Source of the DNA: Epiperipatus broadwayi
Lineage: Eukaryota > Onychophora > Udeonychophora > Euonychophora > Peripatidae
DNA length: 64,000 bases
Assembly: GCA_028023455.1 (NCBI GenBank)
Contig: JAQFVV010000324.1
Span: forward strand, 925,819 to 989,818
Direction: 5' to 3'
Each line of letters begins with the position of its first letter. Positions within the stretch are counted from its first letter, which is position 1. The notes beneath the pieces are model-generated. The model searched no databases. It was given only the letters and a program-made list of their open reading frames with translations, and was not told the DNA's origin. The position numbers were made by a program, and so were the translations under genes. Positions 47,010 to 58,136 of the stretch are shown piece by piece.

Positions 47010-50000
47010 TCTGTTTTCTTTAACTTTTTTTATTTTTGGAGGGGGAGAATGACGATTAATTGTAAATATAAAATAAAAGTAATGACTTAACTGCAATTAA
47101 TGTCTCTTAATAATCACTTCTCTTGAAATAAATCATTTAGCCATATGTTTCTTTCTATTAATAATTTGAGGGAGGGAAAACAGTTGCAGTAATTGAAATT
47201 TTGCTTATTTTTATTTAGATTTTGTAATAAATATTCTTAATTGCTTTCTTTATTATTTATATAACTCATTAAATCTGTACTATGACAGTTTTGAAGTAGT
47301 CATTAATGAGAAATAAATTATGATCAAGAAGATACATTGCGTATATAATTTGCATAAAACACAAAGTTTTTACATAGTATTCATTTTTATTATAATCACC
47401 AATGAGAAAAATTAAAGTTTTCCCATCATTTGAATGCAATTATAACAAAATCTACTACTTTCATGCTCCAGTGTTATTTTACCTCCCAAATAAGTGGCCG
47501 TAGGATTACCATTATTTAATAATAAATTATTTCAATTTAAATAGTTTTTTTTTTAGTTTTTTGTTTTTGTTTTTTATTTTCAATTTTAAATAGTTATCAG
47601 ATAAATTATTTGTTTCGGATATAAGTAATTTTTAAGCCTATGTAGATTGTGTGTTCATATAATAAAGAAATGAGGAATATTTCAAAAGAAAAGCAGTTAA
47701 TATATTTATTTAGATATAAGCCTTATGAGATATTGATGTTTTAAGCACTCTTATAATAACTACAAAATAGAGATGATCAAATTCATTTTTAAGTATATTG
47801 CAATTAATTCCTTTGTTGGTAATGGTTATATTTCCAGTTTCATTATCTACCTTTAATTTTACTCTTATCTTAGTGATTCCAAGAAGTTGTCTAATAAAGG
47901 CAGCTTTCTTTGTAGTAAATAAGATAAAATCTGTTTAAAATGGCTGCCAACTTCCAAGTTTGGAAAGCCACTTTTCTACATATATACCTTAATTGTTCTA
48001 GAGTATTAAACATTCTCCTCCAGTATCGTTTGCAGTTGCTGTTGCTAGCTGTATGTTATGGAGATAAGGAGAATTAATGAAAATTGTTTTTGTTTTTGAA
48101 TAATAATGACCATGTTATTAATTGTAAACTAAATATTAATACCACTATGTCATTGACAGTAAATGATATTACAGTAATAAGAAAAAATGTTAGAATAGAC
48201 ACATTTAGTAAATATCTCTATTCTTTTATTAAAGACTATGTTTTAATATCTATTTTTGCATATTCTTTAATTTAACTTAAATTAACAATATGTTAATCTA
48301 GAAATATTGAAAGTATCAAGAATCTAAAGGTGTAAGTTCGACTGTTATGCTAATATTGTCTGCCTCTAGTCTGACCAGCAACACCTGAAGAAAAATGGAG
48401 AATGATATTACTTGAAACATTGTGTAATTATCTAATATGTGTTGTCTATTTATGTGTTATAACTAATAAGTTGTTTGTATTTGAAAAGTTTAAATAAAAT
48501 TTAAAAATTTTCTATACATTCAATGTTTACTGATAGATGATAGTCCAACTTATCATCACATATATGACAAATGCATTCTGTTACCTACTTAGTGCAATAA
48601 AATAAATTAATTTGCTAAGGAAATGGCTTATCATCTCTCATTTGCATAGGCAAATCATCTCATCCATGATTTCTTTGCAAATCATCTCCTTCATGCCTTC
48701 TTTGCATAATGATAAGAGAATATATACATATATATATTTATAAATTTAGACCTTAGTTTATATAAAAATAAGTTATTGTACTCTAGTTATGTATTTAAAT
48801 ATATTTTGAATTTTCACAGTCATTATCTTAAGCAGCATAAATTGAGTTAAAAGGAAACACTAGATGATTATAGTTTTTGATTACATTTTATAGTCATAAA
48901 TCTTGATAGAAATCTGTGTGCTGTGTGAATGGAACCTAACTCAACAGTAGTAAAGGTTACATTGTGTTAAAATCAAATTACCTATAATAGATTTGGATTA
49001 GGATTTTTATACTTCAACGAAAAGTAAGTAATAAACTTCTTTATAACTTACTAATAAAATATTAACCAATATGGATTATTTATCAGAAAAAAATCAGGAT
49101 CTTTCTTCAGATTTTCTCAGCATCATCAAATAATCTTTAAAATTCGTTATGAATTTAAATCTTAGATCATGGCATACAAATCATATAATATTTAACACAA
49201 TGACACATAAAAATAGCAGTCTAATTCATTTTCTTTTTCAAAATTCTTACAATAGTATTTTTTAAAAATTAACCATGTACAAATATATGGCTTGGATAAT
49301 AGTTCTTTATTGTTTTAGATAAGTGTCTACACAATCTAAATAACAGATGTGTATGTTCAGTGGAAAGAATAATGATCTTAGTTTAAGATTCTATTTTTAA
49401 AAAGAAATATTTTGCTATGTATTTCTATAGTTTAAGCATTTCCTATGTAAAAAAATTATAAAGAAATGTGTTCTGTATATGATGTCAAATATATTTCATA
49501 ACATGTTATTTCTGAGTATGAGGATGAGAAGGTTAAAAATTATTGGAAATAATTGAGACAAAAGATTTTATGCTGTTGGTTTTGGGGAATTCAGAAAAAT
49601 TGTACAATAAGTACATTAATATCAAGTGATATTATTTTGACAAATAAATGACTTTTTATATTTATAATGGTTTTAAAGTCATATCCAAATCCCATTTGAT
49701 TTCAATATTGTTTGTGACTGCTTAATAACCAAACAGTAAATATAAATTGAAGTAATTGGGATTTAATTAAAAATACAATTAAACATAAATAAAAAAAAAA
49801 AACTATAGTTCTATTGATTCATCTTACTATATTATAAAAATATATTTAGGGTATTTATTTATTACATTGATAGTATTTTTCATTAATTGAGTATTACTCA
49901 TCCATAAAGTGAAGGTAGTGGGGTTTTTTTCCACATGCAGAAACAAACTGATGAGTTGGAGGAAGGTGGCCATCTCCAAAAACTACTTTTTTCTCTTTTT

Positions 50001-50100
50001 TCCTAGTGAATTAATTTAAAAATAGATAATTGTGTGATATAAAATACTTTGCATGCTTTGTGTGGCTTAATATAGTAATGAAGTGATAGAATGATAGAAT
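47010..50100. other. AT-rich non-coding DNA
   Basis: No gene supported. 48084-48275 is an accidental-looking frame. 48380-48420 holds CACCTGAAGA ... CTTGAAACATTG, reminiscent of a repeat-tail motif also hinted at near 7705. (TA)n lies at 48727-48740. Confidence 0.4.
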
Positions 50101-50104
50101 CAAG

Positions 50105-52009
50105 TGTAACGAGAACATATGACATTATATTATTTTTTTTATTAGTAAACATGAAAAAATAAAAGTTCGCAAATAAAACTTCTTTTTTAAGAATTAAAAA
50201 TTGAAAATTAAAATTCTATACTAAACTCATATATATATTTAAATCACACAGATGAGAAATTAAAAAAAAGAAACTTTATTAAAAAAAAGAAAAAGTATTT
50301 TAAAACTAAATTATCTGTAAAGATTTAAAGATAAAAATATATCGTAAGTTTGTACAAAACAAATTAATTAATGTTATTGAAAAAATGGAAATAATTAATT
50401 TAATTAGTCAAATGTAAACTAGCCTTGGGCATTTAAAATGTATAAGCAAAGGTCAGATCAACCATAAAGAACCAACGGTTAACTGCATACCAATCTCCTT
50501 ATGACTTCGTGGGAATTAACACATTCCATTACAAAAAATCAGAGACTATGGACATTTTTCAAAACAGTAAGAAATATTAATTTGGAAACACTAAGATCTT
50601 TAAAATATAAACTTTCTCAGTATTTAATTTATAGAATTAGATTCCTATCTGACCAAACTAAATTATTTATTAATTAGTTATAATTTTATTTAATGTATTT
50701 CTTTTTTTGTAAAATCATTTCCATTTTTTTTTGTTCTTTAAGTTTTATGTATGATTTTTGTTTTGTGATAAATTAAATTATATAAATGTTAAACTTAAGT
50801 CAGGCGTGAATGGCTATATAGATTTGTAAAGTTATATTAGGGGAGGGTAATCTTAGGTTATTTCTTTCTTAGTTGAATTAGGTCAATGGATTGGATATAG
50901 TCATGTAATTAGTAGATGTAGTACGAGATATGCTATGGGCAGAATCGCTTTATATGCCGCACACACTCATTTTACCTATGGGAGGAATTATAAGACGGAG
51001 ACCGCAGTTCCTTCCTATGGAGTTTTTTTTTATTGCTCTTATCATTAGATAGATGTAGTATTCCTATCTGACGAAAGGCAATTTCTTCTCTTAACCTATT
51101 TGTGCTGTCGTAGTCATATTACATTGAATACATCGATATATCAGATGGATTGAAATTGGTTTGACTGTGAACTTTTGGCCTAAGGTTAAACAAGGATAGA
51201 ATATTTTCTTTTCAAATGCAAATCTATGTAGTCTATTCATACTCGACACTCTAAATAAAAATGCATTAAATTTAGGTTTGGTATAGACGCTTGCATGGGG
51301 TCGTTACCGGTTAATTATGTTTTTGGTTTTCATATTTGATCAAAATATAAAGACATTCAGTAAATACTGATACCTTACAGTGAGTATCTAAGATGTATTT
51401 ATGTCAGATGTCTTTTAAGTTATTGGTGTCTTGCGGCATCTTATGATGAATGCTATTGGGTTCTTATAAATTTCTCTCTGCAATTGACATTATCAATGAC
51501 TTTGTATTTTGATCGGTTATGTTTATTTTGAAATGTTTTTAACCGTGTAGTCTATGTAACCGATCTGTACTCGACATTATAAAACAAACTTTCATCAAAA
51601 CATCTGTGCGAACTTATAAAAAAAATTAAAATGTAAACTTATAATATTATAAAAATTAAAATGTAAATTTAAATTCTAAAATCAAGTTAAAATCCAAAGT
51701 AAAAGTTATTCTAAAATAATGCTAAATTTTATATATATTGCATAAATAAATGTGTGTTAATTACTGGCAGTGGCTTATTTTATTCTTTTTTTAAAATATT
51801 CTTAGATAAGAATTTATTGTAAATATAAATCTCTGCTGTTCCATTGAGCTAGTGACCATGGGCTAATGACTGGAATCAACCAATATAAAATGAATAAATT
51901 TTTTTTGAACTTACGTATCTGCCTACTTTATAAATTTTTCTAGGTTCAAATGCCTAGATGGCGCCCTTGTAGTGCAGATTACTTTAAGGCCTTTCTCCAG
52001 ATCGTTATA
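50105..52009 (+). repeat. 5' LTR (1905 bp)
   Basis: Starts TGTAACGAGAACATATGAC and ends CCAGATCGTTATA. Relative to the 3' LTR it lacks 277 bp (equivalent to 52914-53190), with the junction at GGTCAGAT/CAACC sharing AT, which suggests a microhomology deletion after insertion. Within it, a TACTCGACA string occurs twice (51239 and 51567), marking a segment (51257-51600) that the older solo LTR lacks. Probable promoter and poly(A) signals (TATATATA, AATAAA) lie around 51732-51750. Confidence 0.8.
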
Positions 52010-52011
52010 AC

Positions 52012-52033
52012 TGGCGCCGAATGTGGGGCTCGA
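52012..52033 (+). other. Primer-binding site, tRNA-Lys type
   Basis: TGGCGCCGAATGTGGGGCT then CGA. This agrees with the complement of the 3' end of metazoan tRNA-Lys (TGGCGCCCAACGTGGGGCT then CGA) at all but two positions. It begins two bases after the 5' LTR, the normal place for a PBS. Confidence 0.75.
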
Positions 52034-52556
52034 TCTTTAATAATCCACAAATACCCTGAGCAATTTTTTTCAAAATGAAATATGTTTATCTGTTTACATA
52101 AAGTCGGATACTTTAAATCTTATAAAAGCACTGCCAGAAAGAAATAGCACATATATTAAACACGAGAAAGTATTAACAATATTAAATTGTATTTTGTTAA
52201 AAAGAAAGTCAAAAGGTTGCAATTAAAATGTTTTTTTGGGGTTAATATATATTGTGCACGTTTAAACCCATTATTTTTTGAAACATATTTACCTCAATGC
52301 AACCTTCTTAAATAAATAATTTATAAAATTTGCTTGTCATGCCGTGTGTAAAAATAAAATGTATAAGAAAATAGAATTCTTGGGGGAGGAAGCGTAGATG
52401 TAAATGGTCCTTAGGAAAGCGATAGTAAACATTTTTTTGTGTATATAGTCTTTATACTAACCGAATGTTTTGTAAATTTTGTCAATCGTGTACCGTAATT
52501 ACTGACCCTAAGTAAAATATTTTTTTTGTTCATTTTTTTAAGCAAGTTTACTGATA
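52034..52556 (+). other. LTR-element interior, non-coding
   Basis: About 523 bp with no open frame of note and no gag/pol similarity. A purine-rich string GGGGGAGGAAG at 52382-52392 could be a displaced polypurine tract, but it lies ~165 bp before the 3' LTR, whereas a PPT normally abuts it. The bases immediately before 52557 are not purine-rich. Confidence 0.6.
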
Positions 52557-54751
52557 TGTAACAAGCTCATACGATGTTACATTATTTTTTTATTAGTAAA
52601 CATGAAAAAAATAAAAGTTCACAAATAAAACTTCTTTTTTAAGAATTAAAAATTGAAAATTAAAATTCTATACTAAACTCATATATATATATTTAAATTG
52701 CACAGATGAGAAATTAAAAAAAAAGAAACTTTATTAAAAAAAAGAAAAAGTATTTTAAAACTAAATTATCTGTAAAGATTTAAAGATAAAAATATATCGT
52801 AAGTTTGTACAAAACAAATTAATTAATGTTATTGAAAAAATGGAAGTGATTAATTTAATTAGTCAAATGTAAACTAGCCTTGGGCATTTAAAATGTATAA
52901 GCAAAGGTCAGATAGGAGAGAAAAACAATAGAATCAGACCTCAGCGAAAAGACCATCACATCGATGATGTAATGTCCATTGGATCCTTAAGTTACGTATA
53001 AAAGAAAAAATTTGGAAATAAAAAGTGATTTTGGTTTAATTAAAGAGATGACAGATATGTATTAAGTTGGAGAGGGTTGGAGGAGAAGGGATTGAAAGAC
53101 GCACTTTCAATTCCTTCAGTTGTTCAAAAAAATGAAACATCGTTTTCCAATATTGCGGACCACAGGACATCAAGGTCCAAAGAATACCATCAACCATAAA
53201 GAACCAATGGTTAACTGCACACTGATCTTCTTATGACTTCGTGGGAATTAACACCTTCCATTACAAAAAAATCAGAGACTACGGACATTTTTTAAAACAG
53301 TAAGAAATATTAATTTGGAAACACTAAGAACTTTAAAATATAAACTTTCTCAGTATTTAATTTATAGAATTAGATTCCTATCTGACCAAACTAAATTATT
53401 TATTAATTAGTTATAATTTTATTTGATGTATTTCTTTTTTGTAAAATCATTTCCATTTTTTTTTTTTTTGTTCTTTAAGTTTTATGTATGATTTTTGTTT
53501 TGCGATAAATTAAATTATATAAATGTTAAACTTAAGTCGGGCGTGAATGGCTATATAGATTTGTAAAGTTATATTAGGGGAGGGTAATCTTAGGTTATTT
53601 GTTTCGTAGTTGAATTAGGTCAATGGATTGGATATATTCGTGTAATTAGTAGATGTAGTACGAGATATGCTACGGGCAGAATCGCTTTATATGCCGCACA
53701 TACTCATTTTACCTATGGGAGGAATTATAAGACGGAGACCACAGTTCCTTCCTATGGAGTTTTTTTTTTATTGCTCTTATCATTAGATAGATGTAGTATT
53801 CCTATCTGATGAAAGGCAATTTCTTCTCTTAACCTATTTGTGCTGTCGTAGTTGTATTACATTGAATACATCGATATATCAGATGGATTGAAATTGGTTT
53901 GACTGTGAACTTTTGGCCTAAGGTTAAACAAGGATAGAATATTTTCTTTTCAAATGCAAATCTATGTAGTCTATTCATACTCGACACTCTAAATAAAAAT
54001 GCATTAAATTTAGGTTGGGTATAGACGCTTGCATGGGTTCGTTACCGGTTAATTATGTTTTTGGTTTTCATATTTGATCAAAATATATAGACATTCGGTA
54101 AATACTGATACCTTACAGTGAGTATCTAAGATGTATTTATGTCGGATGTCTTTTAAGTTATTGGTGTCTTGCGGCATCTTATGATGAATGCTATTGGGTT
54201 TTTATAAATTTCTCTCTGCAATTGACATTATCAATGACTTTGTATTTTGATCAGTTATGTTTATTTTGAAATGTTTTTAACCGTGTAGTCTATGTAACCG
54301 ATCTGTACTCGACATTATAAAACAAACTTTCATCAAAACATCTGTGCGAACTTATAAAAAAAATTAAAATGTAAACTTATAATATTATAAAAATTAAAAT
54401 GTAAATTTAAATTCTAAAATCAAGTTAAAATCCAAAGTAAAAGTTATTCTAAAATAATGCTAAATTTTATATATATGTGCGTAAATAAATGTTTGTGTGT
54501 TAATTACTGGCAGTGGCTTATTTTATTCTTTTTTTAACATATTCTTAGATAAGAATTTATTGTAAATATACATCTCTGCTGTTCCATTGAGCTAGTGACC
54601 ATGGGCTAATGACCAGAATCAACCAATATAAAATAAATAATTTTTTTTTGAACTTACGTATCTGCTACTTTATAAATTTTTCTAGGTTCAAATGCCTAGA
54701 TGGCACCCTTGTAGTTCAGATTACATTAAGGCCTTTCTCCGGATCATTATA
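52557..54751 (+). repeat. 3' LTR (2195 bp)
   Basis: Starts TGTAACAAGCTCATACGATG and ends CCGGATCATTATA. It is complete with respect to the segment deleted in the 5' LTR: 52914-53190 contains GGAGAAGGGATTGAAAGACG, also present in the older solo LTR near 36620. In stretches I compared, only a few differences per few hundred bases separate it from the 5' LTR. Confidence 0.8.
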
Positions 54752-54755
54752 CAAG

Positions 54756-57023
54756 AGATAATGGTTCATGGATTAAAGCTAATCTTGTCATTTCTTGTGC
54801 CCAAACATCACATGTCTTGAACAGTTAACCAATTTTATTATTATATTAATCATTCTGCATGTTTTTAATAACTGTAAACTCAGATAAGGAATTTTCTTTT
54901 GAATATAAATTTGCAATTAAACATTTCTAAAAATTTACTTTTAATCTGTAGGCTACCTTTACCATTATTTATATTAGCCAGTCTTGCAAAAAAAATACTG
55001 TTCTTATGCATTAGAATTCAGGAGTTTCTGATATTCTAGTTGAGAAATTTGGTGAACTATATTAAAAAAAAACATAATTCAAAATATAAATAATCAAATT
55101 CTTTTTAATTTTTTCATTAAAGAAAATTCAATATAGGAACTGATTACCACATCTCATAGCTAATGTTCTCATAGTTATTGTGCTATCTCAATTCAAGCAA
55201 ATTTCCAATATTTTAAAGTCACTAAGTTACCATATTAAAAAAACATATACAACTATTTAAGCTATATAGCTGGGTTTGAAGCCATTTGTCTGAAAATTTC
55301 AGATTTTCTACTCAATGGTCAACTCTTAAATAAATTCTGGCTTTAGATTGGTATTTTTAGATTTAGTGTCTGAAACTATCCTAGTGCCTCATGGGGGTGC
55401 CAAAGCATGAAACCATTGGTCTGGGGTTTGGATATGGTTTCTGATAGAGGTATTTTAAATGCTTTCTTTTGTTAAGCATTTATCACAAAGCTTGTTGAGG
55501 AATTAGCAAAGCTTTTTGTTTACCATATTAAAGTTTATTTTAGATGTTCTTAAAATTAATGATTTGTTCAAATGATAGAGATATATAAAGAAGATGTTTA
55601 ATCTTTTGTTTTTTTGTTTTCTTCCACAAAGATTTTAGAATCTTTTGTTTTTAAGAATACAATAGGTAAAAAGAAAAAATTAATTGCTTGAACTTTGCAT
55701 TTCTAATTTTTTTTTTTTGTTTTGGAATAATTCTTTACTACAGTCACAGATGCTTTGATTTTTTGTTTGTTTATTTGTTTTGCAATCATCTTATTTAATT
55801 TACAAGCAGTAAAATGAAATAGTATATTACATGTATGCTATTATATTAAAAAAAATCAGTATTTCAATAATAGATTTCTAAATTTAAAAAAAAAAAAAAG
55901 AATTATTTGTACATATTTCAGATTCTTTTATTTTATATATATTAATTTAGAAATTGTTAATATTTAAACTACATTTGCTAGAAAATAAAAAAAGTTTAAA
56001 GATGCTGTGATATCTAAATAAGCCAAGATCCTCAGTTCTTTACAAATTACTAGTATGTGCAATGAATCTTTTACTATTATAGAACACAACATAAGACATC
56101 TTAGTTTTATAAACTTTTTACTATCATTTTCATATATTTTAACTTTTCATTTTATCACAAACTTTAATCATATGAATAAATACATCTGAAAAAGGTAAAT
56201 GATTCTCAGGTTGCATCTTAACCAGTATTTTTCAACAGCTTCATGTTGTCCCCCTCTTATATCTTCCATTGATAAATGAAATATATCTTGGGTGTCATTT
56301 ATCGTTTTAAGATGCCTCTCCATATGATTAAAGTATATATGTTAATATTTATGTTATGAAATGAAAAGTTATAATTATATTTAAGATATCATACATGCAA
56401 AAAAGGAGACGAGTGAAGATGAATTAATTATTCCATGTGGTTGTGTTTAATAATACTATCTATTAACCTTTAAGTAAAGTTTAAATTGTATATCTGGGCT
56501 GAAAATGAATGAGGTGATAATTTATATTCTAATCAATTGTCTTGAGAGGTTGTCAGGATTGTGATTGCAAGAAGTTTGGTATTTTTAAATTAATATATTT
56601 AAATTAGTTTATGAATCATTTAACAAGGGTTATTATATTGGTAGTTTTTATATTATTTTTAGTTTGGCTTTAATAATGATTTTAATCAAGATTATTATTT
56701 TGTGCATCTTTACTTTTTGCTATTCATTTAATCTCATCTCATAAATTTCCAAACTTTTAGAATTCTTTTTCAACAGTTGTTATTCTAGCCTATTTCTGTA
56801 TTACTATCTTTATGTGCTATATTTAGAAATGCCTGTAACAAATATCTTTATATCATATAACTTAACTATTATGATCTTCAACATCTAAATTCTAGCTAGA
56901 TACATTTTTATATGTAAATAGGATTGTAAATAGTTTCATCATTTTTATTTCTCATAAATATCATACTTTCAAAATATTCAGAATATCTTGAATATGTCTT
57001 TTCCATAAAGAACAGGTTTCAGC
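54756..57023. other. AT-rich non-coding DNA
   Basis: No gene or shared repeat was recognised. A mildly GC-richer patch lies at 55380-55445 (GTGCCTCATGGGGGTGCC). Confidence 0.5.
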
Positions 57024-57143
57024 TTTTTTTTTTCCATATGTCATAGCATCGGCCGGGAGGTGAACATGCAACAACCACCTGCAAACCAACTGCTTGCTTG
57101 CAAGGTGGCTGCACTGACGTCTTGGCTAACAATGCTTGACACG
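57024..57143 (-). mobile_element. Second copy of the tRNA-derived SINE, decayed
   Basis: On the minus strand it reads GCATTGTTAGCCAAGACGT (degenerate A box), GTTCACCTCCCGGCCGATGC (degenerate B box plus the same tail) and CTATGACATATGG, followed by an A-run (plus-strand T-run at 57024-57033). It is collinear with 46888-46998 but noticeably diverged. The plus-strand string AAGGTGGCTGCACTGACGTC is the complement of its middle. No TSD was recognised. The minus-strand frame 57041-57298 partly overlaps it and is not a gene. Confidence 0.75.
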
Positions 57144-58136
57144 CTTATTCTTAAAGTTCCAAATGTTGTTTTTAAGTTGCTACAAACTGATTTCATCTTA
57201 TTCTTTTTTTTCACTTGATAATAAAGCTTCCTATTCAGTTTTTCAGTGTCAAGAAACTGAGTTTTTAATTGTGTGACAATATTATTATTAAACCTCACCA
57301 GTTTTATTTTATTTTTCTGATAAGTTGGTTGTATCTTATTAACTAGTTAATTAATGTAATTACAATGTTCTCAAAATATCAGCATGTTATCTCAAATCAT
57401 CTACTTATTTCAGTTTTTAAGCAAATATTAATAGTCTAGATCCATAACTATGATAACTAATAAAAATGAAAATGAGCTTTATGTTTGCCTTTTGATTGCA
57501 CTTCAAAGACCTAGATGAAATCCTGCTTGTTTTAATGTAGTGATAAAATGGTAACAAGTGAGATAATGATTAGCAAATCAAAAATCAAGCCAGTCATTTT
57601 TAGTGTTCAACAGCATTTTATTTTCCTAATGCAAATTATTCTATTGTTTATATTGTCCTGAATATATTATTTTTTGAACCAATTAAATACTTTAAAACTT
57701 ATAAACATCTTTTCAAATTCCCCACAAAGCATATTACATGTTGATTTATCATTTATAATATTGATGTGAAACAGGTTAATCTCTGGAAGTTGTATGTTAG
57801 CACAAATCTTAATTTTTTAATCATGCATTTATTGATTAATGAAGTTCTTATTAAAAAAGTTATAGAATAAATACTGTGAATTATTCCTCTTTATGCCGCC
57901 ATTATATCTCATATTCAAGGTTCAGTCTGAGAATGCAGTGAAAAATATTAGAGAAATAAAACTAAATAATATTTAGAAGGTACATAAATGGCGTCAAATG
58001 AGTTACTCAACTTCACATCTGCTTGTTTAAAAAAATACCAAAATTCATATTATTACAAAGATTTGATTTTATTCTGAGCTGGGGAGCAGTTAAGGTAAGC
58101 TACTATTTTTTGTATTTAACCTCCAAAATTTACAAA
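57144..58136. other. AT-rich DNA leading into a LINE 5' region
   Basis: Typical background to about 57890. From there composition becomes gradually less AT-rich (TTTATGCCGCCATTATATC near 57890), and the 5' untranslated region of the following LINE probably begins between 57890 and 58020. The exact 5' end and any TSD are not determinable by eye. Confidence 0.4.

Larger units (their letters stand above)
50101..54755 (+). mobile_element. Non-autonomous LTR retrotransposon, long LTRs and tiny interior
   Basis: Seen: two direct repeats (50105-52009, 1905 bp; 52557-54751, 2195 bp) flanked by CAAG at 50101-50104 and 54752-54755. They start TGTAAC and end GTTATA or ATTATA. Two bases after the first comes a tRNA-Lys-type primer-binding site. 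The interior is only 547 bp and lacks gag, protease, RT or integrase. Known: 4-6-bp TSDs, TG-start LTRs and a PBS define LTR retroelements, and Ty3/Gypsy-type enzymes often use tRNA-Lys. Inferred: mobilised in trans by an autonomous relative not in this window. The LTRs are nearly identical apart from one deletion, so it is fairly young. It combines unusually long LTRs with an unusually short body, unlike TRIMs (short LTRs) and LARDs (long interior). Confidence 0.8.

Noticed and set aside
47760-48075. Further RTE reverse transcriptase fragment (GGAGATAAGGAG as in the GDSLSP region).
   Set aside because: Only a dozen bases match, and the neighbouring translation shows no RT motif.
48380-48420. 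Hammerhead-like order CCTGAAGA ... TTGAAAC.
   Set aside because: The core should be CTGATGA and the middle does not fold into a proper stem II. No stem I or III partners were found.
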